A stretch of 47,073 nt of DNA from Comamonas sp. lk (GTDB lineage Bacteria; Pseudomonadota; Gammaproteobacteria; Burkholderiales; Burkholderiaceae_C), in NCBI GenBank assembly GCA_945865425.1, contig CAMBFN010000003.1:1-47073 (forward strand). Reading direction: 5' to 3'. Below, one piece after another: positions 1 through 8,920 of this stretch; position 1 is the stretch's first letter; each line of letters begins with the position of its first letter. Below the pieces are notes generated by a model. It did not search any database. It was not told where the DNA came from and saw only the letters and a list, made by a program, of their open reading frames with translations. The position numbers were made by a program, and so were the translations under genes.

Positions 1-189
1 AGTACGCGCTTATTTCAAGCTTTTGCGACCGAGCGGCCCGCATCAGGCTCAGGGCTTGGTTTGACCATCGCACGGGAAATGGTCTTGGCCCTGGGCGGAG
101 AGATTAGCTTGGAGAACCGTTTCGAAGCCAGTCGTGTGGTCGGTTTAGATGCCCTGATTCGTCTGCCCATGACTAGGTCAGTTACTTGA
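1..189 (+). CDS. Sensor histidine kinase, C-terminal fragment
   Basis: Frame 1 is open from the window edge to a TGA and encodes the last 62 residues of a protein. The fragment contains the GSGLGLTIAREM G2-box of the HATPase_c ATP-binding domain, preceded by an LFQAF-AT F-box-like segment and followed by a GGEISLEN strand. That order is typical of the end of a two-component sensor kinase catalytic domain, which binds ATP for histidine autophosphorylation. The sensory and dimerisation domains lie outside the window, so signal and partner regulator are unknown. No response regulator follows on this strand. Confidence 0.85.
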   Translation, partial: STRLFQAFATERPASGSGLGLTIAREMVLALGGEISLENRFEASRVVGLDALIRLPMTRSVT

Positions 190-270
190 TGCATGGATTA
201 CCAAAGCCGGGGCGCATCGCACATGAAGCGTCCATAGAAATTACCGCTTAGGTGACTTGCGCATCAAACA

Positions 271-339
271 CTTATGGATCGCCGCGTCCGGCCACGGCGC
301 AAGCGCCTCGCGGCTAAAGGCCGCACCTCGCGATGACGG
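271..339 (-). repeat. Half copy of a dispersed palindromic intergenic repeat
   Basis: Read on the minus strand this stretch begins CCGTCATCGCGAGG and ends GCGGCGATCCATAAG. The arms of the palindrome at 14063-14143 carry the same termini (CCGTCAxTGCGAGG and GGCAxTCCATG). Only one arm is present here. A small internal GCGGC/GCCGC hairpin lies near 310-325. It sits in the non-coding gap between the kinase end and the NlpC/P60 gene. It looks like a REP/BIME-type dispersed element; family membership is inferred from two copies only. Confidence 0.5.
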
Positions 340-439
340 ACTTATGCAGACCTTCCCTAAGGGAACTAGGCGTTGGCGTTGAGTCTCGTTTAGCCAATTC
401 CAGTGCTTTTTTGGTGTGGCAGGTCCACACATCTTGCTA

Positions 440-952
440 CTACAAAACGCTGCGGTAGCCTTCGAGCCGCTTAGCCCAATAATCTGCAGTGATTTGGTCT
501 GTGCGCACCCCGGTGCGCTCATTGGCGGCGTGGATGAATTTGCCGGACCCGATGTAAATGCCGACATGGGAGTTGGGCGATCCCAAGGTGTTAAAGAACA
601 CCAAGTCCCCTGGGGCCGCAGCATGGGCTGCAACGGCGCGGGTTTTGCTGGCTATGTCAGCGGCGCTGCCACGCAGTTCAATGCCGACGGATTCTTTGTA
701 AACAAAGCTCACCAAGCCCGAGCAGTCAAAGCCGGTGTGCAACTTTTTACCGTTGTACGCATAGTTGCGATCCAACATCGCCATGGCCTGCATCACAACG
801 TCTTGCCGTTGCGCCGTTAATGCAGCTTGGCCTGTGGCGGGTGGCTGATTGGCATTGCCCGTTTGCCGACTCGGCGTAGAGCAACCGACCAATACGGTCA
901 ATAGCAGGCTATACACCGGTGCAATGAGTCGATAGCGTGGCGTGAACGTCAT
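440..952 (-). CDS. NlpC/P60 (C40) family lipoprotein peptidase
   Basis: This 170-residue protein has an N-terminal hydrophobic segment ending in an LVGC lipobox, so it is probably exported and lipid-anchored. It carries a C-terminal NlpC/P60 domain with the catalytic Cys in FDCSGLV and the catalytic His in NSHVGIYIG. Family members are gamma-D-glutamyl-diaminopimelate endopeptidases (NlpC, Spr/MepS) that trim peptidoglycan stem peptides. The ATG at 952 is chosen because the longer reading begins at a TTG with no ribosome binding site. The region between lipobox and domain is short and Ala/Gln/Pro-rich. The exact bond cleaved is not evident from sequence. Confidence 0.88.
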   Translation of the reverse strand: MTFTPRYRLIAPVYSLLLTVLVGCSTPSRQTGNANQPPATGQAALTAQRQDVVMQAMAMLDRNYAYNGKKLHTGFDCSGLVSFVYKESVGIELRGSAADIASKTRAVAAHAAAPGDLVFFNTLGSPNSHVGIYIGSGKFIHAANERTGVRTDQITADYWAKRLEGYRSVL

Positions 953-1335
953 GCGCTTATTTTGCACCAAGCTCTTGATAGTAGTTTCGCATTTGGGGCA
1001 TAGGCCCCAGTTTATTGCCTCACCACCATCAACACCGCCGCTCAGACCCGGGTTGGCCAGCGGATACCAGCACGCAGATTGGCGCCGCCATGCGTTTACA
1101 CTGACCGTGTCTAGATGCGCATGGTTAGCGCGAAGTGTCTTTCGGCTGCCTTTTCTTGTCTCAGCTCACTCGTTCTCCATTTAGTTGCATTAGCCCTTAT
1201 GTTGCTTGCCTGCTCCGCACAAAACTTAGTGCATCCATCCCAGACCATCCGCATTACCGGGCGAGGGCACGCGTGCCAACCAAGTTCAAGCCAGATGCGC
1301 CTTCAGGGCGGATTTGCGCAAAGATCCTCCAAGGC
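953..1335. other. Non-coding gap
   Basis: This stretch separates the divergent NlpC/P60 and acyltransferase genes and should hold both promoters. It has short open frames, including an upstream extension of the acyltransferase frame to 1135, but their translations are rich in Ser, Arg and Cys and resemble no protein I know. I see no convincing hairpin, repeat or RNA gene. Confidence 0.4.
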
Positions 1336-2703
1336 ATGCGGCATAAAAGTGCACCTATGGGCCTAGCCGTCCTTAGCAGGTGGTCCAACTACCGCCAGCG
1401 CGTCCAATGGCGTGCAGGTCTGCACCGGGTGTTTCATCGCGGCCCACATGACGATCCGGTAGTGGACGGCTTGCGCGGTATGGCCAGCTTGTCTATCGTG
1501 CTGTTCCATTGCTTTTTCGGTGCGATGTTCTTGTTGAAGGACTTTGATCGCATTAGCGTTTTTGCAGCGCAATTGCCGGCCTGGCTGGGTTTTCTAGCCA
1601 ATACGGATAAAGCCGTCGATGTGTTTTTTATGGTCAGTGCCTACTTGTTGGGCGGCGCGCTGATGCGTGAGTTCGCGCGCAAGGGCACGATCGAAGTACG
1701 CAATTTTTATATCCGCCGCCTGTTCCGTATTTACCCTTTGTTTCTGCTTGGGTTGGTTGTTTATGCGCTGGGTAACCCGGGCCTGGCCGCGGACAATTTG
1801 ATCTACAACCTGCTTTTCATCGACAACTTTCAGATGAAAAATATCATTCCCGTGGGCTGGTCGCTGTCGATTGAAATGCAGTTTTACCTCGTTCTGCCAC
1901 TGCTGATGGGCTGGCTGATGAGTATGAAAGGGCAGGTTGGCCTTCGGGTTTTGCAATGTCTGTTCATGCTGTCCTTTGTGCCAATACTGGCTACAGCACT
2001 GTGGTACCCGGTCACCTACGAAACGCCGTTTTATCTTTTCCACCCGCAGCGCGTGGCGCCCGAGCTGTTTCTCAATGTGATGTATTTCCAAACCCATACC
2101 CGCATCGGCCCCTTGCTCTTGGGCCTGATCTGGGCTTGGGTGCGCCATCCGCAGGATGCCGGGTTGCCCGCGCCGCCGACACGCGGCATAGTTTGGGTGC
2201 TGGGCGGCGCGGCCTTGGCGCTGGTGTGCGCCTATTTCCCGGTCTATCAGCAGGACTCTTGGTACTACCAGCATTTTTCGCCTTGGCTCAATCTTGCAGG
2301 TCAGGTCTTGCACCGCAATCTGTTTTGCCTGGGGGTCTTGTTGCTGGTGCTGGCTGCACAATCCCAGGGCGCGCCCGCGCGGGGTTTGGGCAGCATGTCT
2401 GTAGCCATAACCGCAGCACTGCGTGGCTTTTTGGGCTGGGGCCTTTGGCGGCCGTTTTCCCAAGTGGTATTCCCGGTGTATTTGTTTCATTTCCCCATGG
2501 TCTTGATCGCTGCCATCCTCACCTTTCAGACTACAGATGCCTCAACCATCGGTATGATCTCGGTGCCCCAGCTGCTGTGCATGTTCGGTATCGCGGCCAG
2601 TCTGTCCTTGCTGCTGGGTATCGTGCTACACATCCTGATCGAGCAACCCATGATCGATAGCGGCCACGCGCTTTTGCGTGACAGAGCGCAGACGCAGCGC
2701 TAG
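1336..2703 (+). CDS. Acyltransferase-3 (OafA-like) integral membrane protein
   Basis: About 455 residues with roughly ten hydrophobic segments and the family signature VDGLRGMASLSIVLFH near the start, including the Arg and His considered catalytic. A second motif region, PVGWSLSIEMQFYLVLP, is also diagnostic. The family transfers acyl groups, often acetyl, from a cytoplasmic donor onto sugars such as O-antigen, exopolysaccharide or peptidoglycan; the substrate here cannot be told. No glycan genes are adjacent. The start is uncertain: ATG 1336 and ATG 1357 both fit and neither has a good ribosome binding site. The frame is open upstream to 1135, but that part does not look coding. Confidence 0.82.
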   Translation: MRHKSAPMGLAVLSRWSNYRQRVQWRAGLHRVFHRGPHDDPVVDGLRGMASLSIVLFHCFFGAMFLLKDFDRISVFAAQLPAWLGFLANTDKAVDVFFMVSAYLLGGALMREFARKGTIEVRNFYIRRLFRIYPLFLLGLVVYALGNPGLAADNLIYNLLFIDNFQMKNIIPVGWSLSIEMQFYLVLPLLMGWLMSMKGQVGLRVLQCLFMLSFVPILATALWYPVTYETPFYLFHPQRVAPELFLNVMYFQTHTRIGPLLLGLIWAWVRHPQDAGLPAPPTRGIVWVLGGAALALVCAYFPVYQQDSWYYQHFSPWLNLAGQVLHRNLFCLGVLLLVLAAQSQGAPARGLGSMSVAITAALRGFLGWGLWRPFSQVVFPVYLFHFPMVLIAAILTFQTTDASTIGMISVPQLLCMFGIAASLSLLLGIVLHILIEQPMIDSGHALLRDRAQTQR

Positions 2704-2736
2704 GCGGACACTTTAAGTTTTCTAAGAGTCTGAAAT

Positions 2737-4488
2737 TTAATGCGATGCCAAGTGCGCGGGCAAGCATCCGCGCAAACTGTTAATAAAGCGCAGCGCTTGC
2801 GCTCTAGGCAAATCTTGGTGAACCCTTATCACGGCTTCCTGCAGCCAGCCTTCTTTCAGCGCCACAGAGCGTCCGACGCCGGCCAGTAAGCCGCAATCCG
2901 CAGGGGGCGTGAGCCATTGCCCATCGATAAGCAAGGCAATATTGCCCCGCGTGCACTCGGTCAATTGGCCGTCCGCGTTAAACAACAAGGTGTCAAAGTC
3001 CACCGGGTCGGTGGGGGTGAAAGCATCGTAGTGTGCGCGTCGGGTAGTTTTAAACCGAACAAATTCGCTATGTGCTTCCTCCATGGGTGACTTGGCAAGC
3101 CTTAGCTGTACGGATTGCGTGACTTCCTGTAAGGCAAACGCCTGTGCGTTTACGTGTCCCTGTGCATTGGAGCGCAAACGTATCCTATGCAAACCTTCGG
3201 GATAGCGCGCGGCCAGTTGCGCCAGAGCGGCCTTCACTGCAATTGCATTGCAGTCATAGGCGAAGTGCTGCGCCGCTCTTTGCATGCGTTGGAGGTGTAA
3301 GTCCAGGTGGCGGTATTGGCCCTGGTCCAATGCCAGCGTTTCGAGTAGCTCAAATTCTTGGCTGGTACGCTCTAAAAACCCGCGCTTAGCACGCCACTCA
3401 TCCCATTCGCCATGCGCGCTGGCATCGGCGGTGATGCCGCTGCCGATGCCGCATTGGGCGATTCCCTTGTGCGCGCTGATAGTGCGAATGGCTACATTAA
3501 AGGTGGCATGCCCGCCGGGGCGGACCACGCCTATCGCTCCGCAGTACAGACCGCGCGCCTGAGGCTCTAAAGCCCTGATCAAGCGCATGGCTTGGAGCTT
3601 GGGTGCGCCGGTGATAGAGCCGCAAGGAAACAGGGCTTTGAAAACGTCCACCAGGCTGGTACCGGGACGCGTTTGCGCCTTTACATCCGAGGTCATTTGC
3701 CAGACCGTGGGCAAGCCTTGCAATTGAAATAGGCGCGGCACTTTGACGCTATGCGGCAGGGCGATACGCGAAATATCATTGCGTACCAAATCAACGATCA
3801 TCACGTTTTCGGCTTGCTCTTTGGGCGATGCGCGCAATGCATCCGCTCGGGCCGCATCGTCCTGGGCATTTTTGCCGCGCCGCGCGGTGCCTTTCATGGG
3901 ACGCATGAGAAGCTGATCGCCCCGCCAGTCAAAAAACAATTCGGGTGATACCGAAAGAATTATCTCTTGGTCCGTGTCTATATGGGCTGCATATCCACCC
4001 GGCTGCGCCCGACGCAATGCATCGAACCAGGCGCGCATGGCCGCTTCTTGCGTCTCCGGCGGCAGGCTCGCGTGCAGTGCACTGGTGTAGTTGACTTGGT
4101 ACACATCGCCGCTACGGATAGCCTGGTGGATGGTGTGGATGCTGGTATCAAAAGCTTCGCGGGTCTGGCCTTGCTGCCAGGCCAATGGCGGCAAGGGTTC
4201 TGTGGCGGGCGGTCCCGGCGGCAGGGCTTGCTGGTAAACCCCGAACCATGCCAGTGGCAAGCCATCGGTGGGTGGATGCACTTGGCATGCACTGTCAAAC
4301 GCCGGGGCCGCCTCATAGCGCACAAAACCTACGCACCACAAACCTTGCGCCGCATAGTCGGAAACCGCTTGCAACAGGGGTAGTACTTCGGATAGCTTGT
4401 TTGCAACTAAAAGGTGCAGAGGATGGCTAAATTGGGCATGTAATCCCTGCGCCCCGTAGGGGTCGGCAAAATCAATGAGCGTGTACAA
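2737..4488 (-). CDS. pabB: Fused aminodeoxychorismate synthase component I / aminodeoxychorismate lyase (PabB-PabC)
   Basis: The 583-residue protein joins two folate-pathway enzymes. Residues about 1-350 are a chorismate-binding PabB domain with the MKGTARRG motif, whose Lys forms the covalent intermediate in aminodeoxychorismate synthases, plus VDLVRNDISR and FPCGSITGAPK. Residues about 370-583 are a class IV aminotransferase-fold PabC domain with the PLP-lysine region FKTTRRAHYD and LTECTRGNIALL. Together they turn chorismate into p-aminobenzoate, with ammonia supplied by a PabA not seen here. The frame has no ATG or GTG upstream of a stop. The N-terminus begins at a TTG (4486-4488) with no clear ribosome binding site, implying weak initiation. 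It is convergent with the acyltransferase gene. Confidence 0.9.
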   Translation of the reverse strand: MYTLIDFADPYGAQGLHAQFSHPLHLLVANKLSEVLPLLQAVSDYAAQGLWCVGFVRYEAAPAFDSACQVHPPTDGLPLAWFGVYQQALPPGPPATEPLPPLAWQQGQTREAFDTSIHTIHQAIRSGDVYQVNYTSALHASLPPETQEAAMRAWFDALRRAQPGGYAAHIDTDQEIILSVSPELFFDWRGDQLLMRPMKGTARRGKNAQDDAARADALRASPKEQAENVMIVDLVRNDISRIALPHSVKVPRLFQLQGLPTVWQMTSDVKAQTRPGTSLVDVFKALFPCGSITGAPKLQAMRLIRALEPQARGLYCGAIGVVRPGGHATFNVAIRTISAHKGIAQCGIGSGITADASAHGEWDEWRAKRGFLERTSQEFELLETLALDQGQYRHLDLHLQRMQRAAQHFAYDCNAIAVKAALAQLAARYPEGLHRIRLRSNAQGHVNAQAFALQEVTQSVQLRLAKSPMEEAHSEFVRFKTTRRAHYDAFTPTDPVDFDTLLFNADGQLTECTRGNIALLIDGQWLTPPADCGLLAGVGRSVALKEGWLQEAVIRVHQDLPRAQALRFINSLRGCLPAHLASH

Positions 4489-4639
4489 AAAATGCGTCTC
4501 TTGAGTGCAAGTGAGTGGGCGATTATCTCTCTGTATTGGATCGCCTTGTCACAAGCCTAGCGCAGCGATGGCCTGCATTAAACGCCTTACCCAGGCATCC
4601 TAAAAATGCGCGCTTGCGTGGCGCTAATGCCATGCGCTT

Positions 4640-6286
4640 TCAGGCCGGAAATATCTCGCGCAGTTTCAGCTTGTAAAACTTGCCGGTCGAAGTGCGCGGT
4701 ACGGCGGCAATTTCTTCGTAGCGCTCGGGCAATTGCCACTTGGCAAAGCCGCAAGTGAGTAGGTGCGCGTTGAGTGCTGCGCCGTCCAGTGCCTTGCCCG
4801 GCTTGGGCACCACGCAGGCCAAGGGGCGTTCGCTCCACTTGGGGTCCGGTATGGCGATGACCGCCGCTTCGGCTACATCGGCGTGTCCCATCAATGCGTT
4901 TTCCAAATCGACCGAGCTAATCCATTCCCCGCCGGACTTGATCAGGTCTTTGGTCCGGTCGGTAATGCGCACAAAGCCGTGCGCGTCCATGGAGGCCACG
5001 TCTCCGGTGCGTAGCCATCCGTCGTCAGAAAATTTGTCTTCACTGATGGGCACTTCGTGGTAACTGCCAGTGACAAAGGGGCCGCGCACCTGTATCTCAC
5101 CGACCGCCTGGCCGTCCCAGAGCGCGTCTTCTCCATCCTCACCGCGCATGCGGATCTCCACCAGCGGTACAGGGACGCCGGCCATGGCGGCGCGGCGGTA
5201 GCGCTCGTCGGCATCGGCGTGGATGAACTCGGACTTGGTATAGGACACGGTGGCGAGCGGCGAAGTCTCGGTCATGCCCCAGCCTTGTTGAATCCAGATA
5301 CCGTACTTGTCAAACGCGCGTATCAAGGCCTCGGGCACCGCCGCGCCGCCGACCAAGCTGCGCATACCTGCGGGCAGCTTCCAACGACCTGCTTGTTTTT
5401 CCAAAGAAGCCTCGTAGGTTTGAATCAGGCTCATCCAGATGGTGGGTACGCCCAGCGAAAGTGTGGGTGGCTCTAGCTGCATCAAGTCCAGCAAATCGTC
5501 TGGGTGCAAATGCGGGCCGGGAAATACCAATTTGCAGCCCATCATCACTGCGCCATAAGGCATACCCCAGCTATTGGCGTGGAACATGGGCGTGACCGGC
5601 ATCACCACATCAGCGCTGCGCAAACCCCAGCAGTCGCCCAGGCAGCCCACCAGCGTATGTAAAACCGTGGAGCGGTGCGAATACACCACCCCCTTGGGCT
5701 TGCCGGTGGTGCCTGAGGTGTAGCACATGGACACTGCGTCGTCCTCATGGTGCGCTACATACTGAAACCGTTTGCCATCGGCCCGCCCCAGCAGGGCTTC
5801 ATAGTCCAAAAAGGGCGCTTGTACCGGCGCGCCAGAAAAGGGGAAGACGATAATTTTTTCAAAATGGCATTGACCTTGGAACTGCGCCAGCAAAGGCAGC
5901 AGCACATCGTCCACGACCAAAAAACGGTCTTTGGCATCGTTGGCGATCCAGGCGATTTCGTCGGGCGCTAGACGTAAATTCAGGGTATGCATCACGCCAC
6001 CAGCTGCCGGTATGCCGAAATAGCACTCCAAATGCGCGTGGTGGTTCCAGCTCAGTGTCGCCACCCGGTCGCCGGGCTGCAAGCCCAGATCCAGCAGGCC
6101 CTGCGCCAACTGGCGGGTCCGCGCGTAGAAACTGCCATAGCTATGGCGACGCAGCGACTTGTCGGGCAAGCGCGATACGATCTCGTTGCCGGCAAATAAT
6201 TGTCCTGCGCGCTCGAGTAAATGGTTGAGCGAAAGGTGCACCGGCATCATGGTGCTGCGGATGGGGCGGATGGGGCGGGTGGGCAT
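4640..6286 (-). CDS. Fatty-acyl-CoA synthetase (AlkK/DmdB-like AMP-forming ligase)
   Basis: 548 residues of the ANL adenylate-forming superfamily. Motifs in order are YTSGTTGKPKG (AMP/P-loop), GWGMTETSP, GWLRTGD, the RTKDLIKSGGEWIS hinge, and STGKFYKLKLRE carrying the C-terminal catalytic Lys. It activates a carboxylic acid to an acyl-AMP and then an acyl-CoA. The N-terminal LSLNHLLERA region resembles medium-chain AlkK ligases and the DmdB methylmercaptopropionate ligases, so chain length is uncertain. The start at 6286 is preferred because an AAGGA lies six bases upstream; the longer frame to 6331 has none. No beta-oxidation gene is adjacent. Confidence 0.88.
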   Translation of the reverse strand: MPTRPIRPIRSTMMPVHLSLNHLLERAGQLFAGNEIVSRLPDKSLRRHSYGSFYARTRQLAQGLLDLGLQPGDRVATLSWNHHAHLECYFGIPAAGGVMHTLNLRLAPDEIAWIANDAKDRFLVVDDVLLPLLAQFQGQCHFEKIIVFPFSGAPVQAPFLDYEALLGRADGKRFQYVAHHEDDAVSMCYTSGTTGKPKGVVYSHRSTVLHTLVGCLGDCWGLRSADVVMPVTPMFHANSWGMPYGAVMMGCKLVFPGPHLHPDDLLDLMQLEPPTLSLGVPTIWMSLIQTYEASLEKQAGRWKLPAGMRSLVGGAAVPEALIRAFDKYGIWIQQGWGMTETSPLATVSYTKSEFIHADADERYRRAAMAGVPVPLVEIRMRGEDGEDALWDGQAVGEIQVRGPFVTGSYHEVPISEDKFSDDGWLRTGDVASMDAHGFVRITDRTKDLIKSGGEWISSVDLENALMGHADVAEAAVIAIPDPKWSERPLACVVPKPGKALDGAALNAHLLTCGFAKWQLPERYEEIAAVPRTSTGKFYKLKLREIFPA

Positions 6287-6414
6287 GGGCAGTCCTTGCA
6301 GAATCGGTAAAAGAAAAACCGTTTCGAACAACTATAGCCTTGGCGCCGGGCCTAGCCTATGGGGATTTTCCCGCTTGCAAAATCTGGGCTGAGCCGCCTT
6401 GCGCGGCCCCAAAA

Positions 6415-7044
6415 TTAGTCGACCTTGAGGGTTAGCCCCAGGCCCAGGAAATTCACGCCGTTATTGGGAAGTTTGATATCCGCATTGCTGACGTGTCGGT
6501 AGGTGAAGGCCAGACGCGCGCGCTGGTTGAGGTCAGAAATACCGATTCCCATTTCGTCGGTGAATTGGAACATGGTGGATTTTTGTCGGGTGCCAATATC
6601 GGTTTCGCTCACAAGCGTAGGGCCCAGGCCGACGCTGAAATCTACCATCGCCGAGCCTACTTGGAGTCCGTAGCGCCCCATGGGAATCAGGGCCAGCGAA
6701 AACGCCTGTTTGCCATAAGGCCCGAAATCCGCGTTCCATACCGAGCCTAAAACCGTGGGCAGCACTTCAAAAGTCATGGACTTGGGCAGCATGGAAGCCC
6801 CGCCCAGCTTGCAATCGACGGGTGAGAAATTCAGCGAATGCGAGGAAAGCTCCTCGTCCTTGGCAGCCTGGTAACCGAACTTGTAAGTATCTTTACACTC
6901 AAGCGAGTTTCTATTAAAAATAGCGAACGAATTGGTCAAAATGCCAGCGGCCACTGCCGTGGTTTTCAGGGTTTCGTTATCTATCGCGAAACTAGATTGG
7001 GCGGTAAGCAGGCTTAAAAACGTGGCTGCGAGTGTTTTTTTCAT
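6415..7044 (-). CDS. PagL-like outer-membrane lipid A 3-O-deacylase
   Basis: 209 residues with a Sec signal peptide ending near SSFA and alternating hydrophobic strands typical of a small outer-membrane beta-barrel. The C-terminus carries YRHVSNADIKLPNNGVNF, matching the PagL active-site region: His184 and Ser186 correspond to the catalytic His-Ser pair. The position twelve residues after the Ser, Glu in Pseudomonas aeruginosa PagL, is Asn198 here. PagL removes the 3-O-linked acyl chain of lipid A and so alters endotoxin and permeability. Activity is plausible but the missing acid deserves caution. It is divergent from the YdcF gene with an 87-bp shared upstream region. Confidence 0.75.
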   Translation of the reverse strand: MKKTLAATFLSLLTAQSSFAIDNETLKTTAVAAGILTNSFAIFNRNSLECKDTYKFGYQAAKDEELSSHSLNFSPVDCKLGGASMLPKSMTFEVLPTVLGSVWNADFGPYGKQAFSLALIPMGRYGLQVGSAMVDFSVGLGPTLVSETDIGTRQKSTMFQFTDEMGIGISDLNQRARLAFTYRHVSNADIKLPNNGVNFLGLGLTLKVD

Positions 7045-7131
7045 GGTGATCTCGGCGGTTTATGCAAGCTTATAGAGGTCGTTGGGAGTTTACACGGGTG
7101 GTTTTCTCAAGAATAACAAGGGGAGTCAATC

Positions 7132-7935
7132 ATGTTTTTTGAAATTTCCAAAATTGCCGGCTTCCTGGTATCGCCTGTGCATATGCTGGTGGGATTGGGT
7201 TTCGCACTGACTTTCTGGCCGCAAAATGGCAAGCGCAACAGGTCCTTGCGGGTCATCCAGCTATTGTTGGGCATTTTGTTGTCTCTGTTGGTTTTTCCCG
7301 TCGGCAATGAATTACTCGTGCCCTTAGAAACCCGCTTTCCAGCACCTACAAAACTTCCGGAAAAAGTCGATGGCATTATTGTTTTAGGCGGCGCGGTGGA
7401 CGAGGTGATGAGCGCGGGGCAGGGCCATCTCACTTTCAATGAAGCTGCCGAACGCGTGCTGGCCCCGATCAGCCTTTTGCGGCGCTACCCCCAGGCCCGC
7501 TTGGTCTTGACCGGCGGCAGCGGCTCCTTGAACCCTGGCCCGTTCAAGGAAAGTGACAAAGTGCGCCCTTTATGGCGCGACGCCGCCATCGATCGCGGGC
7601 AAGTGCTGTACGAAGAAGAATCACGCAACACCTATGAAAACGCTATTTTTACGCGGGACCTGGTGCAGCCCAAGCCAGGTGAAAAATGGCTGCTGGTCAC
7701 CTCCGCTGCACATATGCCGCGCTCGGTGGGCCTGTTTCGCAAAGCCGGTTTTGATGTGATTGCCTACCCGGTGGCCTTCAAGTCCACCGGCAAAGACCGG
7801 CAGTGGTACGTGCCACGCACTGCGGGTACGGCACTGGGCAATATCGAGTCAGCAGTCCATGAATACGTGGGCCTATGGGTGTATCACCAGACCGACCGCA
7901 TCGACGACTTGTTTCCCGCGCCCCATGCCCCCTGA
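7132..7935 (+). CDS. YdcF/ElyC family (DUF218) inner-membrane protein
   Basis: 267 residues. Two N-terminal membrane segments (about residues 5-27 and 39-60) are followed by a DUF218 domain with the VDGIIVLGGA strand, LVLTGGSGS, an EESRNTYENA segment and a VTSAAHMPRSVGLFRKAGF helix, all standard for ElyC/SanA/YdcF proteins. ElyC affects lipid-carrier use in envelope synthesis and SanA vancomycin permeability in enteric bacteria; the biochemical activity is unsettled. A GGGGAG ribosome binding site lies seven bases before the ATG. The neighbouring PagL-like gene hints at envelope roles on both sides but no operon is shared. Confidence 0.82.
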   Translation: MFFEISKIAGFLVSPVHMLVGLGFALTFWPQNGKRNRSLRVIQLLLGILLSLLVFPVGNELLVPLETRFPAPTKLPEKVDGIIVLGGAVDEVMSAGQGHLTFNEAAERVLAPISLLRRYPQARLVLTGGSGSLNPGPFKESDKVRPLWRDAAIDRGQVLYEEESRNTYENAIFTRDLVQPKPGEKWLLVTSAAHMPRSVGLFRKAGFDVIAYPVAFKSTGKDRQWYVPRTAGTALGNIESAVHEYVGLWVYHQTDRIDDLFPAPHAP

Positions 7936-7958
7936 AGGAAACAAACTTCCAGCGGCCC

Positions 7959-8897
7959 TTAATTTTGCGTAATCGGGCTGCTCATTTGCCAGCGCTGCCA
8001 ATGCGCATAAGCTAAGCGGTAGGTATTGAGCTGCACCTGCAGCGTGGCTTCAATGGGTGAGCCATAGCCCCCGGCCATGAGCAGTACCAGAGGGATACGC
8101 CTTTTCAGGCACCAATCGAACACGCGCTGGTCGCGCGCCTGCATGCCATCGAAAGTCAGCTTGAGTCGCCCCAGCCGGTCGCCTTCATGCGGGTCGGCCC
8201 CGGCCAAAAAAAACACCAGTTGTGGCTTGCAGCGTTGGTCCAATTCCAGCAGAGCGCCGTCCAGCGCGGCCAGGTAGTCCACGTCGCCAGTGCCGTCGGG
8301 CAGGCCCACATCCAGGTCACCCGCTTCTTTGCGAACGGGAAAATTCTTTTCACCATGTAATGACAAGGTGAACACCGATGCATCGCCCTGAAAAATCCGT
8401 GCCGTACCATTACCCTGGTGAACGTCCAGGTCTATAACCGCCACTTGCAGTTCATGGTCCGTGCGGCGCAGCTGGGCTTGCATCACTCGGGCAGCTACCG
8501 CGACATCGTTAAACACACAAAAGCCGCCGCCCTTGTCCGCATAAGCGTGGTGCGTGCCACCGGCCAAGTTGGCGCTAATACCCTGTCCAATGGCCGAGCG
8601 CGTGGCGGCTACGGTAGCGCCTACCGAACGGCGTGCCCGCTCGGCCATAGCCTCACTCCAGGGAAAGCCAATCTCGCGCACCACCGCTTTCGGCACGCTG
8701 CCATCGGCAATACCGCGCACATAGTCCGGCGCATGCACCCGCAGCAGTTCGGCATCGCTGGCAAGCGGCGCTTGCAGCAGCTCAATGTCTGGCAAATGCG
8801 CCGCCAGCGCATCGCGAAGCATCGCGTACTTGGCCATGGGGAAGCGGTGCCCCTGAGGCAGGGGAAGCACAAATTGGTCGCTGTAAAAGGCTTGCAT
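7959..8897 (-). CDS. Histone deacetylase-family amidohydrolase
   Basis: 312 residues with the full arginase/deacetylase-fold zinc hydrolase signature: AGGTHHAYADKGGGFCVFND, which has the paired His and the Asp, VIDLDVHQGNGTA with zinc ligands Asp and His, GADPHEGDRLG with the third Asp, and a terminal MAGGYG carrying the transition-state Tyr. Bacterial members include AcuC and acetylpolyamine amidohydrolases and remove acyl groups from lysines or polyamines. The length and C-terminus fit the short bacterial class rather than ApaH. A polyamine cluster lies 27 kb away, which is too far to assign substrate. It converges on the YdcF gene with a 23-bp gap. Confidence 0.87.
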   Translation of the reverse strand: MQAFYSDQFVLPLPQGHRFPMAKYAMLRDALAAHLPDIELLQAPLASDAELLRVHAPDYVRGIADGSVPKAVVREIGFPWSEAMAERARRSVGATVAATRSAIGQGISANLAGGTHHAYADKGGGFCVFNDVAVAARVMQAQLRRTDHELQVAVIDLDVHQGNGTARIFQGDASVFTLSLHGEKNFPVRKEAGDLDVGLPDGTGDVDYLAALDGALLELDQRCKPQLVFFLAGADPHEGDRLGRLKLTFDGMQARDQRVFDWCLKRRIPLVLLMAGGYGSPIEATLQVQLNTYRLAYAHWQRWQMSSPITQN

Positions 8898-8920
8898 CTA
8901 ATGCTGCCTGACGCAATAGG

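Noticed and set aside
1135-1335. N-terminal extension of the acyltransferase frame
   Set aside because: The family signature normally begins within a few tens of residues of the start. The extension has no membrane or signal character and no ribosome binding site.
1594-2490. Minus-strand open frame (298 residues) inside the acyltransferase gene
   Set aside because: Composition is His/Gln-rich and no motif is visible, while the sense strand encodes a well-defined membrane protein.
4640-6286. Dimethylsulfoniopropionate pathway, from the DmdB-like ligase plus GcvT-domain proteins
   Set aside because: The GcvT domains at 22889-29884 are fused to amine oxidases rather than being stand-alone DmdA, no DmdC/DmdD is present, and the ligase is over 16 kb away.
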